Below, in pieces: positions 33,641-42,862 of a stretch of DNA of 64,000 nt (position 1 is its first letter; each line of letters starts with the position of its first letter). This DNA is from JADZAI01 sp047602465 (GTDB lineage: Bacteria; Pseudomonadota; Alphaproteobacteria; Micropepsales; Micropepsaceae): assembly GCA_047602465.1 (NCBI GenBank), contig JASGHF010000001.1, positions 868,001-932,000 of the forward strand, given 5' to 3'. A program made the translations under genes and the position numbers. A model generated the notes under the pieces. The model was given only the letters and a program-made list of their open reading frames with translations, was not told the origin of the DNA and searched no databases.

Positions 33641-34873
33641 TCAGATCCCCGCCTGCTGGCGTTGACGGCGGAGATGCGCGGGCATCTCGGCATAGACGCC
33701 TTCGAACATGTCGCGCGCGCTGGGCTTACCGCCCTGGTGCAGCGTGCCGTGGGCCTCGGCCTCCTTCTGGGCGGCGATGACCTGGCTGAGGATTTCGGCC
33801 TCGGCCTGTTTGTGGCGGTCTTCCGACCAGAGGCCCCGGGCGATGAGGTGGTTCTTCAGGCGCAGCAGCGGATCGCCCAGCGGCCAGGCGACGCTGTCGG
33901 TCTTGGGGCGGTAGGCGCTGGGGTCATCCGACGTCGAGTGCGCGCCGGCGCGGTAGGTGACGTATTCGATGAGCGTCGGGCCGAGATTGAGACGGGCGCG
34001 TTCGACGGCCCATTTCGCGACCGCGTGGACGGCGAGATAGTCGTTGCCGTCGACCCTGAGCGCCGGGATGCCGAAGCCGTGGCCGCGCGCCGCGAAGGTG
34101 GCGGCGCCGCCGCGGGCGATGCCCTGGAAGGTCGAGATCGCCCACTGATTGTTGACGACGTTGAGGACGACGGGCGCGCGATAGGTGGAGGCGAAGACCA
34201 TCGCGGCGTGGAAATCGGATTCCGCCGTGGAGCCGTCGCCGATCCAGCCGGCGGCGATGCGGGTGTCGTTCTTGATGGCCGATGCCATCGCCCAGCCGAC
34301 GGCCTGGATATACTGCGTGCCGAGATTGCCGGAGATCGAGAAGAAGCCGTACTCCCTGGAGGCGTACATGATCGGGAGCTGGCGGCCTTTCAGCGGATCC
34401 TGATCGTTGGAGTAGATCTGGTTCATCATCTGAACCATCGGATAGCCTCCGGCGATGAGCAGGCCCGCCTGGCGATAGGTCGGGAAGTTCATGTCGCCGG
34501 CCTGAAGCGCCTTGCGGAAGGCGCAGGAGACGGCCTCCTCGCCCAGATGCTGAATGTAGAACGAGGTCTTGCCCTGACGCTGGGCGAGCTGCATGCGCGC
34601 GTCGAAGGCGCGGAGCGTCATCATGTGGCGGAGGCCCTCGGCCAGCTCCTCGTCGGTGAGGCTGCCCGCCCAGGGGCCGACCGCCTGCCCTTCATCGTCG
34701 AGGACACGGATGATGGTGTAGGCGAGATCGCGGATGTCTTCCGGTTTCGCATCGACCGGCGGGCGCGGCTGCTCGCCGGCCGGGGGCACGACAACCTTGG
34801 AGAAGTCCGGCGTGTCGCCGGGGCGCACTTCAGGTTCAGGAACGTGGAACTGGAGCGGGCCTTTATCCGGCAT
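33641..34873 (-). CDS. bkdA1: Branched-chain 2-oxoacid dehydrogenase E1 alpha
   Basis: A 410-residue thiamine-diphosphate enzyme that decarboxylates branched 2-oxoacids and loads lipoamide. Has the long BCKDH N-terminal extension (FHVPEPEVRPGDTPDF), QRQGKTSFYIQHLGEEA, TYRQAGLLIAGGYPM, the TPP/metal motif GDGSTAESDFHAAMVFAS with NNQWAIST, and the phosphorylation-loop-like YRAGAHSTSDDPSAYRP. First gene of the operon. The 5' region (34874-34990) holds no further gene. Confidence 0.96.
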   Translation of the reverse strand: MPDKGPLQFHVPEPEVRPGDTPDFSKVVVPPAGEQPRPPVDAKPEDIRDLAYTIIRVLDDEGQAVGPWAGSLTDEELAEGLRHMMTLRAFDARMQLAQRQGKTSFYIQHLGEEAVSCAFRKALQAGDMNFPTYRQAGLLIAGGYPMVQMMNQIYSNDQDPLKGRQLPIMYASREYGFFSISGNLGTQYIQAVGWAMASAIKNDTRIAAGWIGDGSTAESDFHAAMVFASTYRAPVVLNVVNNQWAISTFQGIARGGAATFAARGHGFGIPALRVDGNDYLAVHAVAKWAVERARLNLGPTLIEYVTYRAGAHSTSDDPSAYRPKTDSVAWPLGDPLLRLKNHLIARGLWSEDRHKQAEAEILSQVIAAQKEAEAHGTLHQGGKPSARDMFEGVYAEMPAHLRRQRQQAGI

Positions 34874-34989
34874 CGTGCCTCTCCCAAGGGGCGTATTTCC
34901 CTTAGGTCATATACCGGGATCGCGCGCGCGCAATCATGTTTCGTGCGGCTGGAACGATCGGAACGACTGGGCTGCCTGCCGGCAAACAA

Positions 34990-35022
34990 AATGCGCCGGA
35001 CGGTGAGGTCCGGCGCAATTTT
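34990..35022 (-). terminator. Rho-independent terminator for the M13 peptidase gene
   Basis: Perfect ten-base stem TGCGCCGGAC-loop-GTCCGGCGCA. On the minus strand it is followed by TTTTGTTT, as expected for the gene ending at 35129. The 34874-35128 spacer also contains a P1 palindrome at 35090-35120. Confidence 0.8.
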
Positions 35023-35089
35023 GGGAGCGCTCTCATTTCCGCATGACCGCCCCTGAGGCGGTGATCCAGAATCTCGCGTAGCCAGCGGG

Positions 35090-35120
35090 CTGGATGGCCG
35101 GGTCAAGCCCGGCCATGAGG
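35090..35120. repeat. P1 palindrome, copy near the M13 peptidase stop
   Basis: CTGGATGGCCGGG-TCAA-GCCCGGCCATGAGG: perfect stem of the ATGGCCGGG family known as a common intergenic palindrome of alphaproteobacteria. It stands nine bases from the stop at 35129. Confidence 0.8.
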
Positions 35121-35128
35121 CATGGGGA

Positions 35129-37156
35129 TTACCAGAGCTTCACGCGGCTGGCGTCGGGGAGCGACAGTTTGGCGTCGGCGGGAATGCCGAAGGCGTCGTA
35201 CCAGGGACCGAAATTCCGGACGATGCCGTTGACGCGGTAATAGGCCGGCGAGTGCGGGTCGGCGGCGAGACGGGCGCGCAGACGCGCTTCGCGGACCTTG
35301 GTGCGCCAGCTCATCGCGTAGCCGAGGAAGAAGCGCTGGTCGCCGGTCATGCCGTCGATCACCGGGGCCTCCTTGCCGCCGAGCGCGATGTGATAGGCGC
35401 GATAAGCGATGGCGAGGCCGGCGAGATCGGCGATGTTTTCACCGAGCGTCAGCTCGCCGTTGATCTTCACGCCGGGCAGCGGCTCGTACTGGTTGAACTG
35501 TTCGGTCAGCATCTTCGCCTGCGCCTCGTAGGCGGCGGCGTCCTTTTCCGTCCACCAGTCGCGCAGCGCGCCGGTCTCGTCATATTTGCGGCCCTGATCG
35601 TCGAAGCCGTGGCTGATCTCGTGGCCGATGGTGGCGCCGGTCGCGCCGTAGTTCACGGCCATGTCGGCGGTCGGATCGAAATAAGGCGGCTGAAGGATGC
35701 CCGCCGGGAAGACGATCTCGTTGTTCACCGGGTTGAAATAGGCGTTCACCGTCGGCGGGGTCATGCCCCAGTCGGTCTTGTCGACCGGGCCGGCGATGCG
35801 CGCGGTGTTGCGGGTCCACTCGAAGATGCGGGAGCGCTCGACATTGCCGACCGGATCGTCGGCCTTGATTTCGAGCGCCGTGTAGTCGCGCCACTTGTCG
35901 GGATAGCCGATCTTCACGGCCATCGCATCGAGCTTCTTGTGCGCCTCGGTCTTGGTCGAGGGGTCGAGCCACTGGGCTTCATCGACCATCTGGCCGAGCG
36001 CGGTTTTCAGATTGGCGACCATGCCGGTCATCATCGCCTTGGATTCAGGCGGGAAGCGTTTGGCGACATAGGCCTCGCCCATCGCCTCGCCCATGTTTTC
36101 ATCGATGAGGTTGAGGGCGCGCTTCCAGCGGTCGCGCTGCTTCTGCTGGCCCATCATGGTCTTGCCGTTGAAATCGAACTGGGCCTCGTCGAAGGCTTTC
36201 GACAGATAGGGCGCGGCGGCGTCGAGCGTGTGGAAGGTGAGATAAGCCTTCCAGGTGTCGAGCGGTTCGCTGGCGGTGAGCCTGGCCATGTCGAGGATCG
36301 ACGATTTCTCGCCGACGATGATGTTGGGGACCGCCGTGAGATCGGATTCGGCGATATAGGCGGCCCAGTCGAAATCCGGCGTCTCGGCGGCGAGCGCGTC
36401 GAGCTTGTAGGGGTTGTAGGTTTTCAGGGCGTCGCGGGTTTCTTCCGCAGGCCAGTGGATTTTCGCGATCCTGAGTTCAAGGCCATACACCGCCTCGGCC
36501 TTGGCCTTCGCGTCGGCGATGCCGGCGAGGGTGAACATCTTCTCGATATAGGCCTTGTAGGCCTCGCGGTATTTGAGGTTCTCCTCGGTGTCTTCGAGGT
36601 AGTAGTCGCGATCCGGCAGGCCCAGTCCCGACTGGTAGATATAGACGGCGTAGGCGGTGGGGTTCTTGGCGTCGGCCTCGACATACATGCCGAAGGGCGA
36701 GATGCCGAAGCCGATGACGGAGCGTGCGAAAGCGCGGGCGAGATCGGCCGGCGCGGCGATGGCGTTGATCCGGTCGAGCGCCGGCTGGAGCGGCGCGAGG
36801 CCGGCCTTTTCGATCGCGGCTTCGTCCATGAAGCTGGCGTAGAGATCGCCGACCTTGCGCAGCAGCGTGCCTGGCTCGGCCGACCGCGCGCCTTCCGCGA
36901 TCTCGTGCAGGTCAGCCTCGGCGCGCTCCTGGATGTCGGTGCCGTCGCTGAAGCCGGACCGATCGGCGGGAATCTCGATGCGTTTGTCCCAGCCGCCATT
37001 GACGTACATGTAGAAGTCGTCGCCGGGCTTCACGGCGGTGTCCATGTCCTGGAGCGGGACGCCCCAGTCGCCATAGACGGCGGCGAAGACGGGGGCCGCG
37101 AGGGCGGTGGTGACCGCCAGGGCGGCGGCGAACGAGCGGAGGCGTTTCAGCAGCAT
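35129..37156 (-). CDS. M13 family zinc metallopeptidase (neprilysin/PepO-like)
   Basis: A 675-residue secreted peptidase. Signal peptide (MLLKRLRSFAAALAVTTALA), long M13 N-terminal domain with DDFYMYVNGGWDKRIEIPAD, then the catalytic domain VNAYFNPVNNEIVFPAGILQ (substrate-binding NAYF), zinc motif HEISHGFDDQGRKYD and third-ligand motif GENIADLAG. It ends DASRVKLW, close to the family C-terminal CRVW. Acts in the periplasm or outside on oligopeptides. Monocistronic. Confidence 0.95.
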   Translation of the reverse strand: MLLKRLRSFAAALAVTTALAAPVFAAVYGDWGVPLQDMDTAVKPGDDFYMYVNGGWDKRIEIPADRSGFSDGTDIQERAEADLHEIAEGARSAEPGTLLRKVGDLYASFMDEAAIEKAGLAPLQPALDRINAIAAPADLARAFARSVIGFGISPFGMYVEADAKNPTAYAVYIYQSGLGLPDRDYYLEDTEENLKYREAYKAYIEKMFTLAGIADAKAKAEAVYGLELRIAKIHWPAEETRDALKTYNPYKLDALAAETPDFDWAAYIAESDLTAVPNIIVGEKSSILDMARLTASEPLDTWKAYLTFHTLDAAAPYLSKAFDEAQFDFNGKTMMGQQKQRDRWKRALNLIDENMGEAMGEAYVAKRFPPESKAMMTGMVANLKTALGQMVDEAQWLDPSTKTEAHKKLDAMAVKIGYPDKWRDYTALEIKADDPVGNVERSRIFEWTRNTARIAGPVDKTDWGMTPPTVNAYFNPVNNEIVFPAGILQPPYFDPTADMAVNYGATGATIGHEISHGFDDQGRKYDETGALRDWWTEKDAAAYEAQAKMLTEQFNQYEPLPGVKINGELTLGENIADLAGLAIAYRAYHIALGGKEAPVIDGMTGDQRFFLGYAMSWRTKVREARLRARLAADPHSPAYYRVNGIVRNFGPWYDAFGIPADAKLSLPDASRVKLW

Positions 37157-37315
37157 GGGAGTCCTTGGGAAGGCCGGGTTGCGGCGCGGACCCTAGACCC
37201 GCCGCCGGGCGGGCGGAAAGCGGCGCTCCGTCACATCCTCGGCATTTGACGCCACATTTGATGCGCGCCGGTTCCCCGCTAGTCTTCCGCCCACAAGGAC
37301 AGACCGGAGGAAGCC

Positions 37316-38464
37316 ATGGCTGGCGGCGAGTACACGCGCGTTCCCTATCTCATCGTCTTCGAGGAACAGGCGGGCTTCAAGGACACCTATGCCGGGATGA
37401 TGGGCCGGGTGGTGCTGGAAGCGCAGCTTCTGAAACCCGAAACGCCGAGCGACACGGTGGTGATCTTCAGCCACCCGATCGGCGGCGGCGCCTATCTGCC
37501 GATGCCGAACGCGATGGCGCGGCTGGGCATCCACGTCATCTATGTGAACACGCGCTATCGAGGGAACGACAGCGCGCTGATCATGGAGAAGACCATTCTG
37601 GATTTCGGCGCGGCGGTGCGGCACGCGAAGGAGAAGCTGGGCTATACGCGCGTCTTCCTGGGCGGGTGGAGCGGCGGCGGCGCGATGTCGCTGTTCTATC
37701 AATCGCAAGCTGTCGGCCCCGCCGTGACCTCGACGCCAGCGGGCGATGCGCCGGATCTGTCGAAGGCGGGCCTCATCCCCGCCGATGGCGTGATGCTGCT
37801 GGCGGCGCATCTGTCGCGGAACCTCACGCTGACAGAATGGCTGGACCCGTCGATCACCGACGAGAGCCGTCCGTTCGAGCGCGATCCGAAATGGAACCTC
37901 TATGGGCCGGATGCGCCCAAGCCCCCCTACTCCGCCGACTTCGTGGCCGAGTATCGCGCGGCGCAGATCGCGCGGAACCGGCGGATCACGGCGTGGGTGA
38001 AGGAACAGCTCGCCGAGCTGAAGGCGGCGGGGCGCGAGAACGACGAACGCTGCTTCACCGTGCAGGGCACGATGGCCGATCCGCGCTGGCTGGACCCGGC
38101 GGTCGATCCCAATGGCCGCAAGCCCAACTGGTGCTTCCTAGGCGATCCGCGCGTGGTGAATGACGGCGTCGTCGGCCTGGCGCGGTTCACGTCGCTGAGG
38201 AGCTGGCTGTCGCAGTGGAGTTATGACGATTCCAATGCCGATGGCCTGAAATGCGCCGCCAAGCTGACCGCGCCGCTGCTGGTCATCGAGAATTCCGATG
38301 ACGATGGCGTGACGCCCAGTCATGCCGCGCGGCTCATGGCGGCGGCCAAGGGCGCGAAACAGACCCACCACGTCATTCAGGGCGCGAACCACTATTATTT
38401 CGGCCAGCCAAGGCTTTCCGCCGAGGCGGCCGAGAAGGCGAAGGCCTGGATCGACGCGCTGTAA
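37316..38464 (+). CDS. Alpha/beta hydrolase, large uncharacterised type
   Basis: A 382-residue alpha/beta-hydrolase-fold protein without a signal peptide. Nucleophile elbow GGWSGGGAMS, acid in VIENSDDDGVTPSHAA and His in QGANHYYFGQ; an early VVIFSHPIGGGAYLP oxyanion region. A cap of about 100 residues lies between strand 6 and the acid. Strong Shine-Dalgarno (GGAGGAAG) before ATG 37316. This layout is common in catabolic regions of alphaproteobacteria, but I cannot assign a substrate. Confidence 0.85.
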   Translation: MAGGEYTRVPYLIVFEEQAGFKDTYAGMMGRVVLEAQLLKPETPSDTVVIFSHPIGGGAYLPMPNAMARLGIHVIYVNTRYRGNDSALIMEKTILDFGAAVRHAKEKLGYTRVFLGGWSGGGAMSLFYQSQAVGPAVTSTPAGDAPDLSKAGLIPADGVMLLAAHLSRNLTLTEWLDPSITDESRPFERDPKWNLYGPDAPKPPYSADFVAEYRAAQIARNRRITAWVKEQLAELKAAGRENDERCFTVQGTMADPRWLDPAVDPNGRKPNWCFLGDPRVVNDGVVGLARFTSLRSWLSQWSYDDSNADGLKCAAKLTAPLLVIENSDDDGVTPSHAARLMAAAKGAKQTHHVIQGANHYYFGQPRLSAEAAEKAKAWIDAL

Positions 38465-38468
38465 AGCG

Positions 38469-38517
38469 CCCCCTCCGTCGCTTCGCGACACCTCCCCCGT
38501 GAATGACGGGGGAGGAA
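38469..38517. repeat. P2 palindromic repeat, intergenic copy
   Basis: CCCCCTCCGTC-GCTTCGC-GACACCTCCCCCG-TGAATGA-CGGGGGAGGA: two nested hairpins, same order as 61346-61393 and as the copy inside the E2 gene. It lies four bases after the hydrolase stop. Confidence 0.85.
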
Positions 38518-38631
38518 AGGCATTCTTTGGGGTGGACAAATGGCCGCTGGTCGGGTTCAAACCCGCCCGGCGCATGGGCTGATGCCGTTCGCGCCGCCAT
38601 TCCCCGCTGACAAGGATTAGAGACACTCGCG

Positions 38632-38985
38632 ATGCAGGTTAAAGGTACGAGCTTCAACGACCGCCAGGAAAACTCCGCCAAGGCGAAGCTGGAGCTGCTG
38701 AAGCGCGCGCGCGAGAAGTCTCCGATGAACGATCCGAACTTCGCGCAGCGCATGGCCGAGAAGGCCGCCGCCGCCGCGGTTCGTGAAAAGGAACGCGCCG
38801 AGCGCAAGACCGCGAAGGAAGCCGAGAAGGCCCGCCTGGAAGCCGAGCGCATCGAGAACGAGCGCATCGCCGCCGAGGAAGCGGCCATCGCCGCCGCCGC
38901 CGCGCAGGCGGAAGCCGAGCGCCTCGCCGCCCGTCAGGCGATCGAGGAAGCCAAGGCGAAGCTGGCGCAGTTCAAGAAGCGCTGA
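38632..38985 (+). CDS. Small charged helical protein, DUF6481-like
   Basis: A 117-residue protein, almost wholly one long charged helix (Ala/Glu/Lys/Arg) after a short head MQVKGTSFNDRQENSAKAKL. Segments such as EKAAAAAVREKERAERKTAK show heptad-like coiled-coil character. The head matches the N-terminal mark of DUF6481-like proteins in my memory. Function unknown. An ATG with AGAGACACTCGCG on its 5' side, and a strong terminator follows. Confidence 0.8.
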   Translation: MQVKGTSFNDRQENSAKAKLELLKRAREKSPMNDPNFAQRMAEKAAAAAVREKERAERKTAKEAEKARLEAERIENERIAAEEAAIAAAAAQAEAERLAARQAIEEAKAKLAQFKKR

Positions 38986-39008
38986 CGCGTTTCGCGAGAT
39001 GCCGATGG

Positions 39009-39038
39009 AAAGGCCGTCCGGTTGGGCGGCCTTTTTGT
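39009..39038 (+). terminator. Rho-independent terminator after the DUF6481-like gene
   Basis: AAGGCCGTCC-GGTTG-GGCGGCCTT stem with one mismatch, then TTTTTGTTG. Confidence 0.88.
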
Positions 39039-39056
39039 TGCGGATGGCGCGCTCTG

Positions 39057-39112
39057 CCCCACCCGTCTCGCGCTTTGCGCGAGCCACCCTCCCCGCAAGC
39101 GGTGAGGGACGA
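39057..39112. repeat. Palindromic repeat, P2-related variant
   Basis: CCCCACCCGTCTCGCG-CTTT-GCGCGAGCCACCCTCCCCGC-AAGC-GGTGAGGG. Two hairpins with the layout of P2 but CCCACCC in place of CCCCTCC. It lies five bases before the malic enzyme stop, again a 3' position. Confidence 0.6.
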
Positions 39113-39117
39113 GAGGT

Positions 39118-40809
39118 TCATGCCTTGCGATAGGGCAGATAGCGCGGGGTCCAGATGCGGGCGGCGATGGCGAGGTCGATGTCGGCGTCGCTGAGCTCGG
39201 CGCAGAGGCCTTCGCGGCGGGCTTCGCGGGCCACGGCCTTTGCGACGACGAGAGAAATCTCGCGCATCGCGGTAACGGGCGGCAGGAGGTTGGCGTTCGG
39301 ATCGGTGCGCGCGGGGCTGGCCGCGGCGAGCGCCTTGGCGGCGGCCATGAACATGCCGTCGGTGATGCGCCGCGCCTGAACCGCGATGGAGCCGAGCGCG
39401 ACGCCGGGGAAGATGTAGGAGTTGTTGGTCTGGTCGACGGCGAAATCCGTGCCGTGACGCTTCAGCGGCGGGAACGGACTGCCCGTGCCGATGACGGCGC
39501 GGCCATTCGTCCAGGCGTCGACATCGTGCGGCGTCGCCTCGGCGCGCGAGGTGGGATTGGAAAGCGGGAAGATGACCGGGCGCGCGGTGCGCGCGGCCAT
39601 CGCCTTGATCACCTTCTCCGAGAAGGCGCCCGGCTGTCCGGTGACGCCGATGAGCGCGGTGATGCCGGCATTGGCGGCGACGTCGGCGAGGGAGATGGTG
39701 CCGGGATCTTCGAGCTGCCAGCCGTCGGCGACGTCGCGCGGCTGGAGGAAGGGACGCTGGAAGTCCTCGATGCCGTTCATGCCTTCCAGCAAGAGACCGG
39801 GGCGATCCACCAGATAGAAGTGCCGGGCCGCCTGTTTTGCCGGGATGCCGGCCTCGATCATGGTGCGCATCAAGAGGCTGGCGATGCCGATGCCGGCGGA
39901 CCCGGCACCGAAGACAGCGATCTTCTGCTGGTTCAGCGGGATGCCGGTGACGTTGATGGCGGCGAGGAGCGCGCCGGTCGCGACGGCGGCCGTGCCCTGG
40001 ATGTCGTCGTTGAAGGTGCAAAGCCGGTCGCGATAGCGATCGAGCAGACGTGTCGCGTTGGCCTTGGCGAAGTCTTCCCATTGCAGGAGGACGTGCGGCC
40101 AGCGTTCGTCGACGGCGGAAACGAAGGCCTCGATGAAATCGTCATAGGCCTGACCGCGCATCCGCTCGGTGCGCCAGCCGACATAGAGCGGATCGGCGAG
40201 ACGATCCGGGTTGTCGGTGCCGACATCCAAGATGACGGGCAGCGTGGTGCGGGGGTGGATGCCGCCGCAGGCCGTGTAGAGCGCGAGCTTGCCGATGGGG
40301 ATGCCCATGCCGCCCGCGCCCTGATCGCCGAGGCCGAGGATGCGTTCGCCATCGGTGACGCAGATCGCCTCGACATCGTCGAAGCGCGGATTGGCGAGGA
40401 TTTGTTTCAGGCGCGACTGATAAGGCGGCGAGAGGAACAGGCCGCGCGGCTTGCGGAAGACGCGGCTGAAATGTTCGCACCCGAGGCCCACGGTCGGCGT
40501 ATAGACCAGCGGCATCATGCCCTTCAGGTCGCTTTCCAGCAGCGCGTAGAAGAGCGTCTCGTTGGTGTCCTGAAGCTCGCGCAGGAAGGCGTAGCGTTCG
40601 AGGTCGGTGCCGAACTCCTGGAGCGCGCGCATCCGACGGCGCACCTGGCCGTTCAGCGTGCCGATGCTTGGCGGCAGCAGGCCGTTGAGGCCGAACGCAT
40701 CGCGCTCGTCCTCGGTGAAGGCCGTGCCCTTGTTGAGGAAGGGATCGGTCAGCAGCTCGTAGCCGCTGCGATCGGTGACGATTTCGGTCTGGGACGTCTC
40801 GGCACTCAT
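39118..40809 (-). CDS. maeA: NAD-dependent malic enzyme (SfcA/MaeA type)
   Basis: A 563-residue malic enzyme, oxidatively decarboxylating malate to pyruvate. Marks: LVYTPTVGLGCEHFSRVFRK (catalytic Tyr), EAICVTDGERILGLGDQGAG, GKLALYTACGGIHPRTTLPV (catalytic Lys), FNDDIQGTAAVATGALLAA (metal Asp pair), NAD fold VFGAGSAGIGIA and IFPLSNPTSRAEA. Length and the DGERILGLGDQG block fit the long SfcA type rather than the short or fused MaeB forms. Single gene. Confidence 0.95.
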   Translation of the reverse strand: MSAETSQTEIVTDRSGYELLTDPFLNKGTAFTEDERDAFGLNGLLPPSIGTLNGQVRRRMRALQEFGTDLERYAFLRELQDTNETLFYALLESDLKGMMPLVYTPTVGLGCEHFSRVFRKPRGLFLSPPYQSRLKQILANPRFDDVEAICVTDGERILGLGDQGAGGMGIPIGKLALYTACGGIHPRTTLPVILDVGTDNPDRLADPLYVGWRTERMRGQAYDDFIEAFVSAVDERWPHVLLQWEDFAKANATRLLDRYRDRLCTFNDDIQGTAAVATGALLAAINVTGIPLNQQKIAVFGAGSAGIGIASLLMRTMIEAGIPAKQAARHFYLVDRPGLLLEGMNGIEDFQRPFLQPRDVADGWQLEDPGTISLADVAANAGITALIGVTGQPGAFSEKVIKAMAARTARPVIFPLSNPTSRAEATPHDVDAWTNGRAVIGTGSPFPPLKRHGTDFAVDQTNNSYIFPGVALGSIAVQARRITDGMFMAAAKALAAASPARTDPNANLLPPVTAMREISLVVAKAVAREARREGLCAELSDADIDLAIAARIWTPRYLPYRKA

Positions 40810-40852
40810 GGGACGGGGTTAGCGCATCGGGGTGTCGGTGGGAACAGTGCGC

Positions 40853-40902
40853 ATCCTTCGAGACGGCGGCTTCGCCGCCTCCTGAGGATGAGGACGAAGG
40901 GA
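40853..40902. repeat. Intergenic palindromic repeat, family P3 (copy 1)
   Basis: TCCTTCGAGACGGCGGC-TTCG-CCGCCTCCTGAGGATGAGGA. Same frame as 45655-45702: TCCTTCGAGAC, variable stem, CCTCCT-AGGATGAGG. The 94-base spacer between malic enzyme and the beta-barrel gene is nearly filled by it. Confidence 0.8.
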
Positions 40903-40903
40903 A

Positions 40904-42148
40904 CTAGTACCCCGTCGTCAGGCCGAGCATGAAGACATTTCGTTCGGTCTCGCCGGCGACCTCGGAGGTCGTCTGGTCGTAGCGGTAGTCCATCTTCACC
41001 TGGAAGGCCGGTGAAATGGTGTAGTCGATGCCGAGACCCGCGAAGACGCCCTGGTCCGTGCGGTTCTGGCCGTCATAATCGACCTGACGCCAGCCGCCTT
41101 CGGCCCGCACCAGAACCTGCCGGAGCGGTTCGTATTCGACGCCGAGGCGGACATTGTCGCGCGTGACGGCGGAGGTGACGGGCAGGCCGAGCAGGATCTC
41201 GGTCTGTTCGGCGCCGAATTCGCGTTTCGCGTCGAGGCTGAACGACATGAGTTCCGTGGCGAACCAGTCGACCGAGGCGCCATAGGTGAGGCCGGTGACT
41301 TCGGTGCCGAGATCGTAGCTCTGCGATGCGTAGCCGCCGAAGATCTCGCCGGTGATGAGCCTTGAGGCTTCGAACTCGATGCCCGCGACGGCGCGCCAGC
41401 CGGTCGAGTTGGCGGCTTCGTCGTCGTAGGACTGAATGTTGTAGCCGCCTTCCGCGAAGATTCCGGTGCCGGGGGTGAAGCGGTAGCCGGCGCGGGCCTT
41501 CAGGTCGATATTCGTGCCGTTCCGGAAGGCCTGATCGACGGTGACGCCGCCGGCGGTCACGCGCGGATCGTAGTCGGTATAGACGAGGTCGGCGGACGCG
41601 CCGAAGACGTAGCGGCCGCCGTCGAAATTGACGCCGAACGATCCCGGCACCTGGAGATATTTCGCAAGATCGACATACGGGTCGAAACTGCCGGCGACGA
41701 TGATGCCTTCATCGGCGCTGTCGGCGGATTCTTCCGATCCGACGCCGAGACTGCCGCGCAGCGAGACGGTGTCGCTGACCGCCATCTGGAAGGCGGCCGC
41801 GCCGCGGGCGTTCAGGTGATCGAGATCGTCGGCGTCGGTGTACCAGGTCTGTTCGACCTCGGCGTTGACGGTGATGTAGTCGGCGCCCTCGCCGTTCGAG
41901 ACCTCGATGCGGCCGCGCAGCTGAACCAGCGGGCTGGCGGTTTGATTGTCGGGGACGGTGGTGACGTTGTCGTCGTAGCCGCCGCGCAGCGTGGCGGTGG
42001 GCGTGACCTTCCACGGCCCCATCTGGACGCCCTTCGGCGCGTTGTTGCGGTTGTAACGCTCGCCCACGCTCTCCGGCTCGGCGGCCGATTGCGCGGAGGC
42101 CGCGCCCATCAGGGCGGCGGCAGTCAGGAGCAGGGAAAGGCGGCGCAT
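40904..42148 (-). CDS. Outer-membrane beta-barrel protein of the polysaccharide locus
   Basis: A 414-residue protein with signal peptide (MRRLSLLLTAAALMGAASAQ) and a mature part of repeating amphipathic strands; the last strand NVFMLGLTTGY ends in an aromatic. It belongs to the group often annotated putative beta-barrel porin 2 in polysaccharide clusters: YNRNNAPKGVQMGPWKVTPT then LRGGYDDNV near the start. Probably forms or supports the outer-membrane exit of the polymer. Start at ATG 42148, where the signal begins; the frame runs further up only by chance. Divergent from the export lipoprotein. Confidence 0.82.
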   Translation of the reverse strand: MRRLSLLLTAAALMGAASAQSAAEPESVGERYNRNNAPKGVQMGPWKVTPTATLRGGYDDNVTTVPDNQTASPLVQLRGRIEVSNGEGADYITVNAEVEQTWYTDADDLDHLNARGAAAFQMAVSDTVSLRGSLGVGSEESADSADEGIIVAGSFDPYVDLAKYLQVPGSFGVNFDGGRYVFGASADLVYTDYDPRVTAGGVTVDQAFRNGTNIDLKARAGYRFTPGTGIFAEGGYNIQSYDDEAANSTGWRAVAGIEFEASRLITGEIFGGYASQSYDLGTEVTGLTYGASVDWFATELMSFSLDAKREFGAEQTEILLGLPVTSAVTRDNVRLGVEYEPLRQVLVRAEGGWRQVDYDGQNRTDQGVFAGLGIDYTISPAFQVKMDYRYDQTTSEVAGETERNVFMLGLTTGY

Positions 42149-42178
42149 CTTCACGGCCGCCAGATGTGCATTCAGATT

Positions 42179-42240
42179 CGTTAACGGCGGTTTACCAAGG
42201 TTAGCGCCGTATCGGGACAGATCAGCGTTAACGGCGGTGA
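42179..42240. promoter_or_regulatory. Divergent promoter region with duplicated GTTAACGGCGGT motif
   Basis: GTTAACGGCGGT occurs at 42180-42191 and again at 42227-42238 between the divergent barrel and export genes. The first forms TTAA-CGGCGGT-TTAC, one base off the CtrA box TTAA-N7-TTAA. Possible cell-cycle-type control; inference from sequence only. Confidence 0.4.
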
Positions 42241-42265
42241 AACGGGCGGGGCCTAGTGTCGCCGC

Positions 42266-42856
42266 ATGTCGATCCGGCGCTTTCTTGCCCTCGCCTTCTG
42301 CGCCGTGCTGGTTTCCGGCTGCGCCATGGACCCCATTACGGCCGTTGAGCCTGGCAGCACGTCCGCGCGTCCTGTCGGGCCGGGCCAGGCGCAGGTCAGC
42401 GCCGCCATCGCGCCGGGTGACCAGGTGCGGATCAACCTCGCCAACGACAAGGATCTGACCGGCACCTACACGGTCAGCGATACCGGGGCGGTGACGCTGC
42501 CGCTGCTGGGGGCGATCCAGATCGCCGGGTATGACGCGGTTCAGGCGGGCCAGGCGATCGGCGCGGCGCTGCTGGAGGCGGGTCTTTTCCGCAATCCGGT
42601 GGTGACGGTCGAAGTGCTGACGCTGAGGCCGATCTATGTGCTGGGCGAGGTGAACAAGCCCGGGCAATACGCCTATACGCCGGGCATGAGCCTGTTCGGG
42701 GCCGTGGCGACGGCGGGCGGCTATACCTATCGCGCCAATACGGGGCGGGTGTTCATCCGCAAATCGAGCGCCACCTATGAGCAGGAATTCGATCTGAACG
42801 CCGATATCGCGGTGATGCCGGGCGACGTGATCCGGGTGCCGGAGCGGTATTTCTAG
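42266..42856 (+). CDS. Polysaccharide export lipoprotein (Wza/GumB/HfsD-like)
   Basis: A 196-residue outer-membrane lipoprotein. Lipobox LVSGC (Cys19), then a Poly_export domain (IAPGDQVRINLANDKDLTGT, VSDTGAVTLPLLGAIQIAGY) and a single SLBB domain (YVLGEVNKPGQYAYTPGMSL) ending in MPGDVIRVPERYF. Much shorter than Wza, as in GumB and HfsD. Forms the outer-membrane export channel with the co-polymerase at 52545-54629. Monocistronic, divergent from the barrel gene. Confidence 0.92.
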   Translation: MSIRRFLALAFCAVLVSGCAMDPITAVEPGSTSARPVGPGQAQVSAAIAPGDQVRINLANDKDLTGTYTVSDTGAVTLPLLGAIQIAGYDAVQAGQAIGAALLEAGLFRNPVVTVEVLTLRPIYVLGEVNKPGQYAYTPGMSLFGAVATAGGYTYRANTGRVFIRKSSATYEQEFDLNADIAVMPGDVIRVPERYF

Positions 42857-42862
42857 GACCAG

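Noticed and set aside
32084..35056. A 990-codon open frame opposite the branched-chain dehydrogenase genes
   Set aside because: It is the antisense of E1alpha, E1beta and E2, low-complexity in Gly/Ala/Arg/Asp, with no family motif. High GC explains its length.
35252..37249. A 665-codon frame opposite the M13 peptidase
   Set aside because: Antisense shadow; the minus strand holds clear M13 catalytic motifs and a signal peptide.
38551..38567. GGGTTCAAACCC, resembling a tRNA T-arm
   Set aside because: No matching acceptor, D or anticodon arms can be folded around it; it is likely a stray palindrome.
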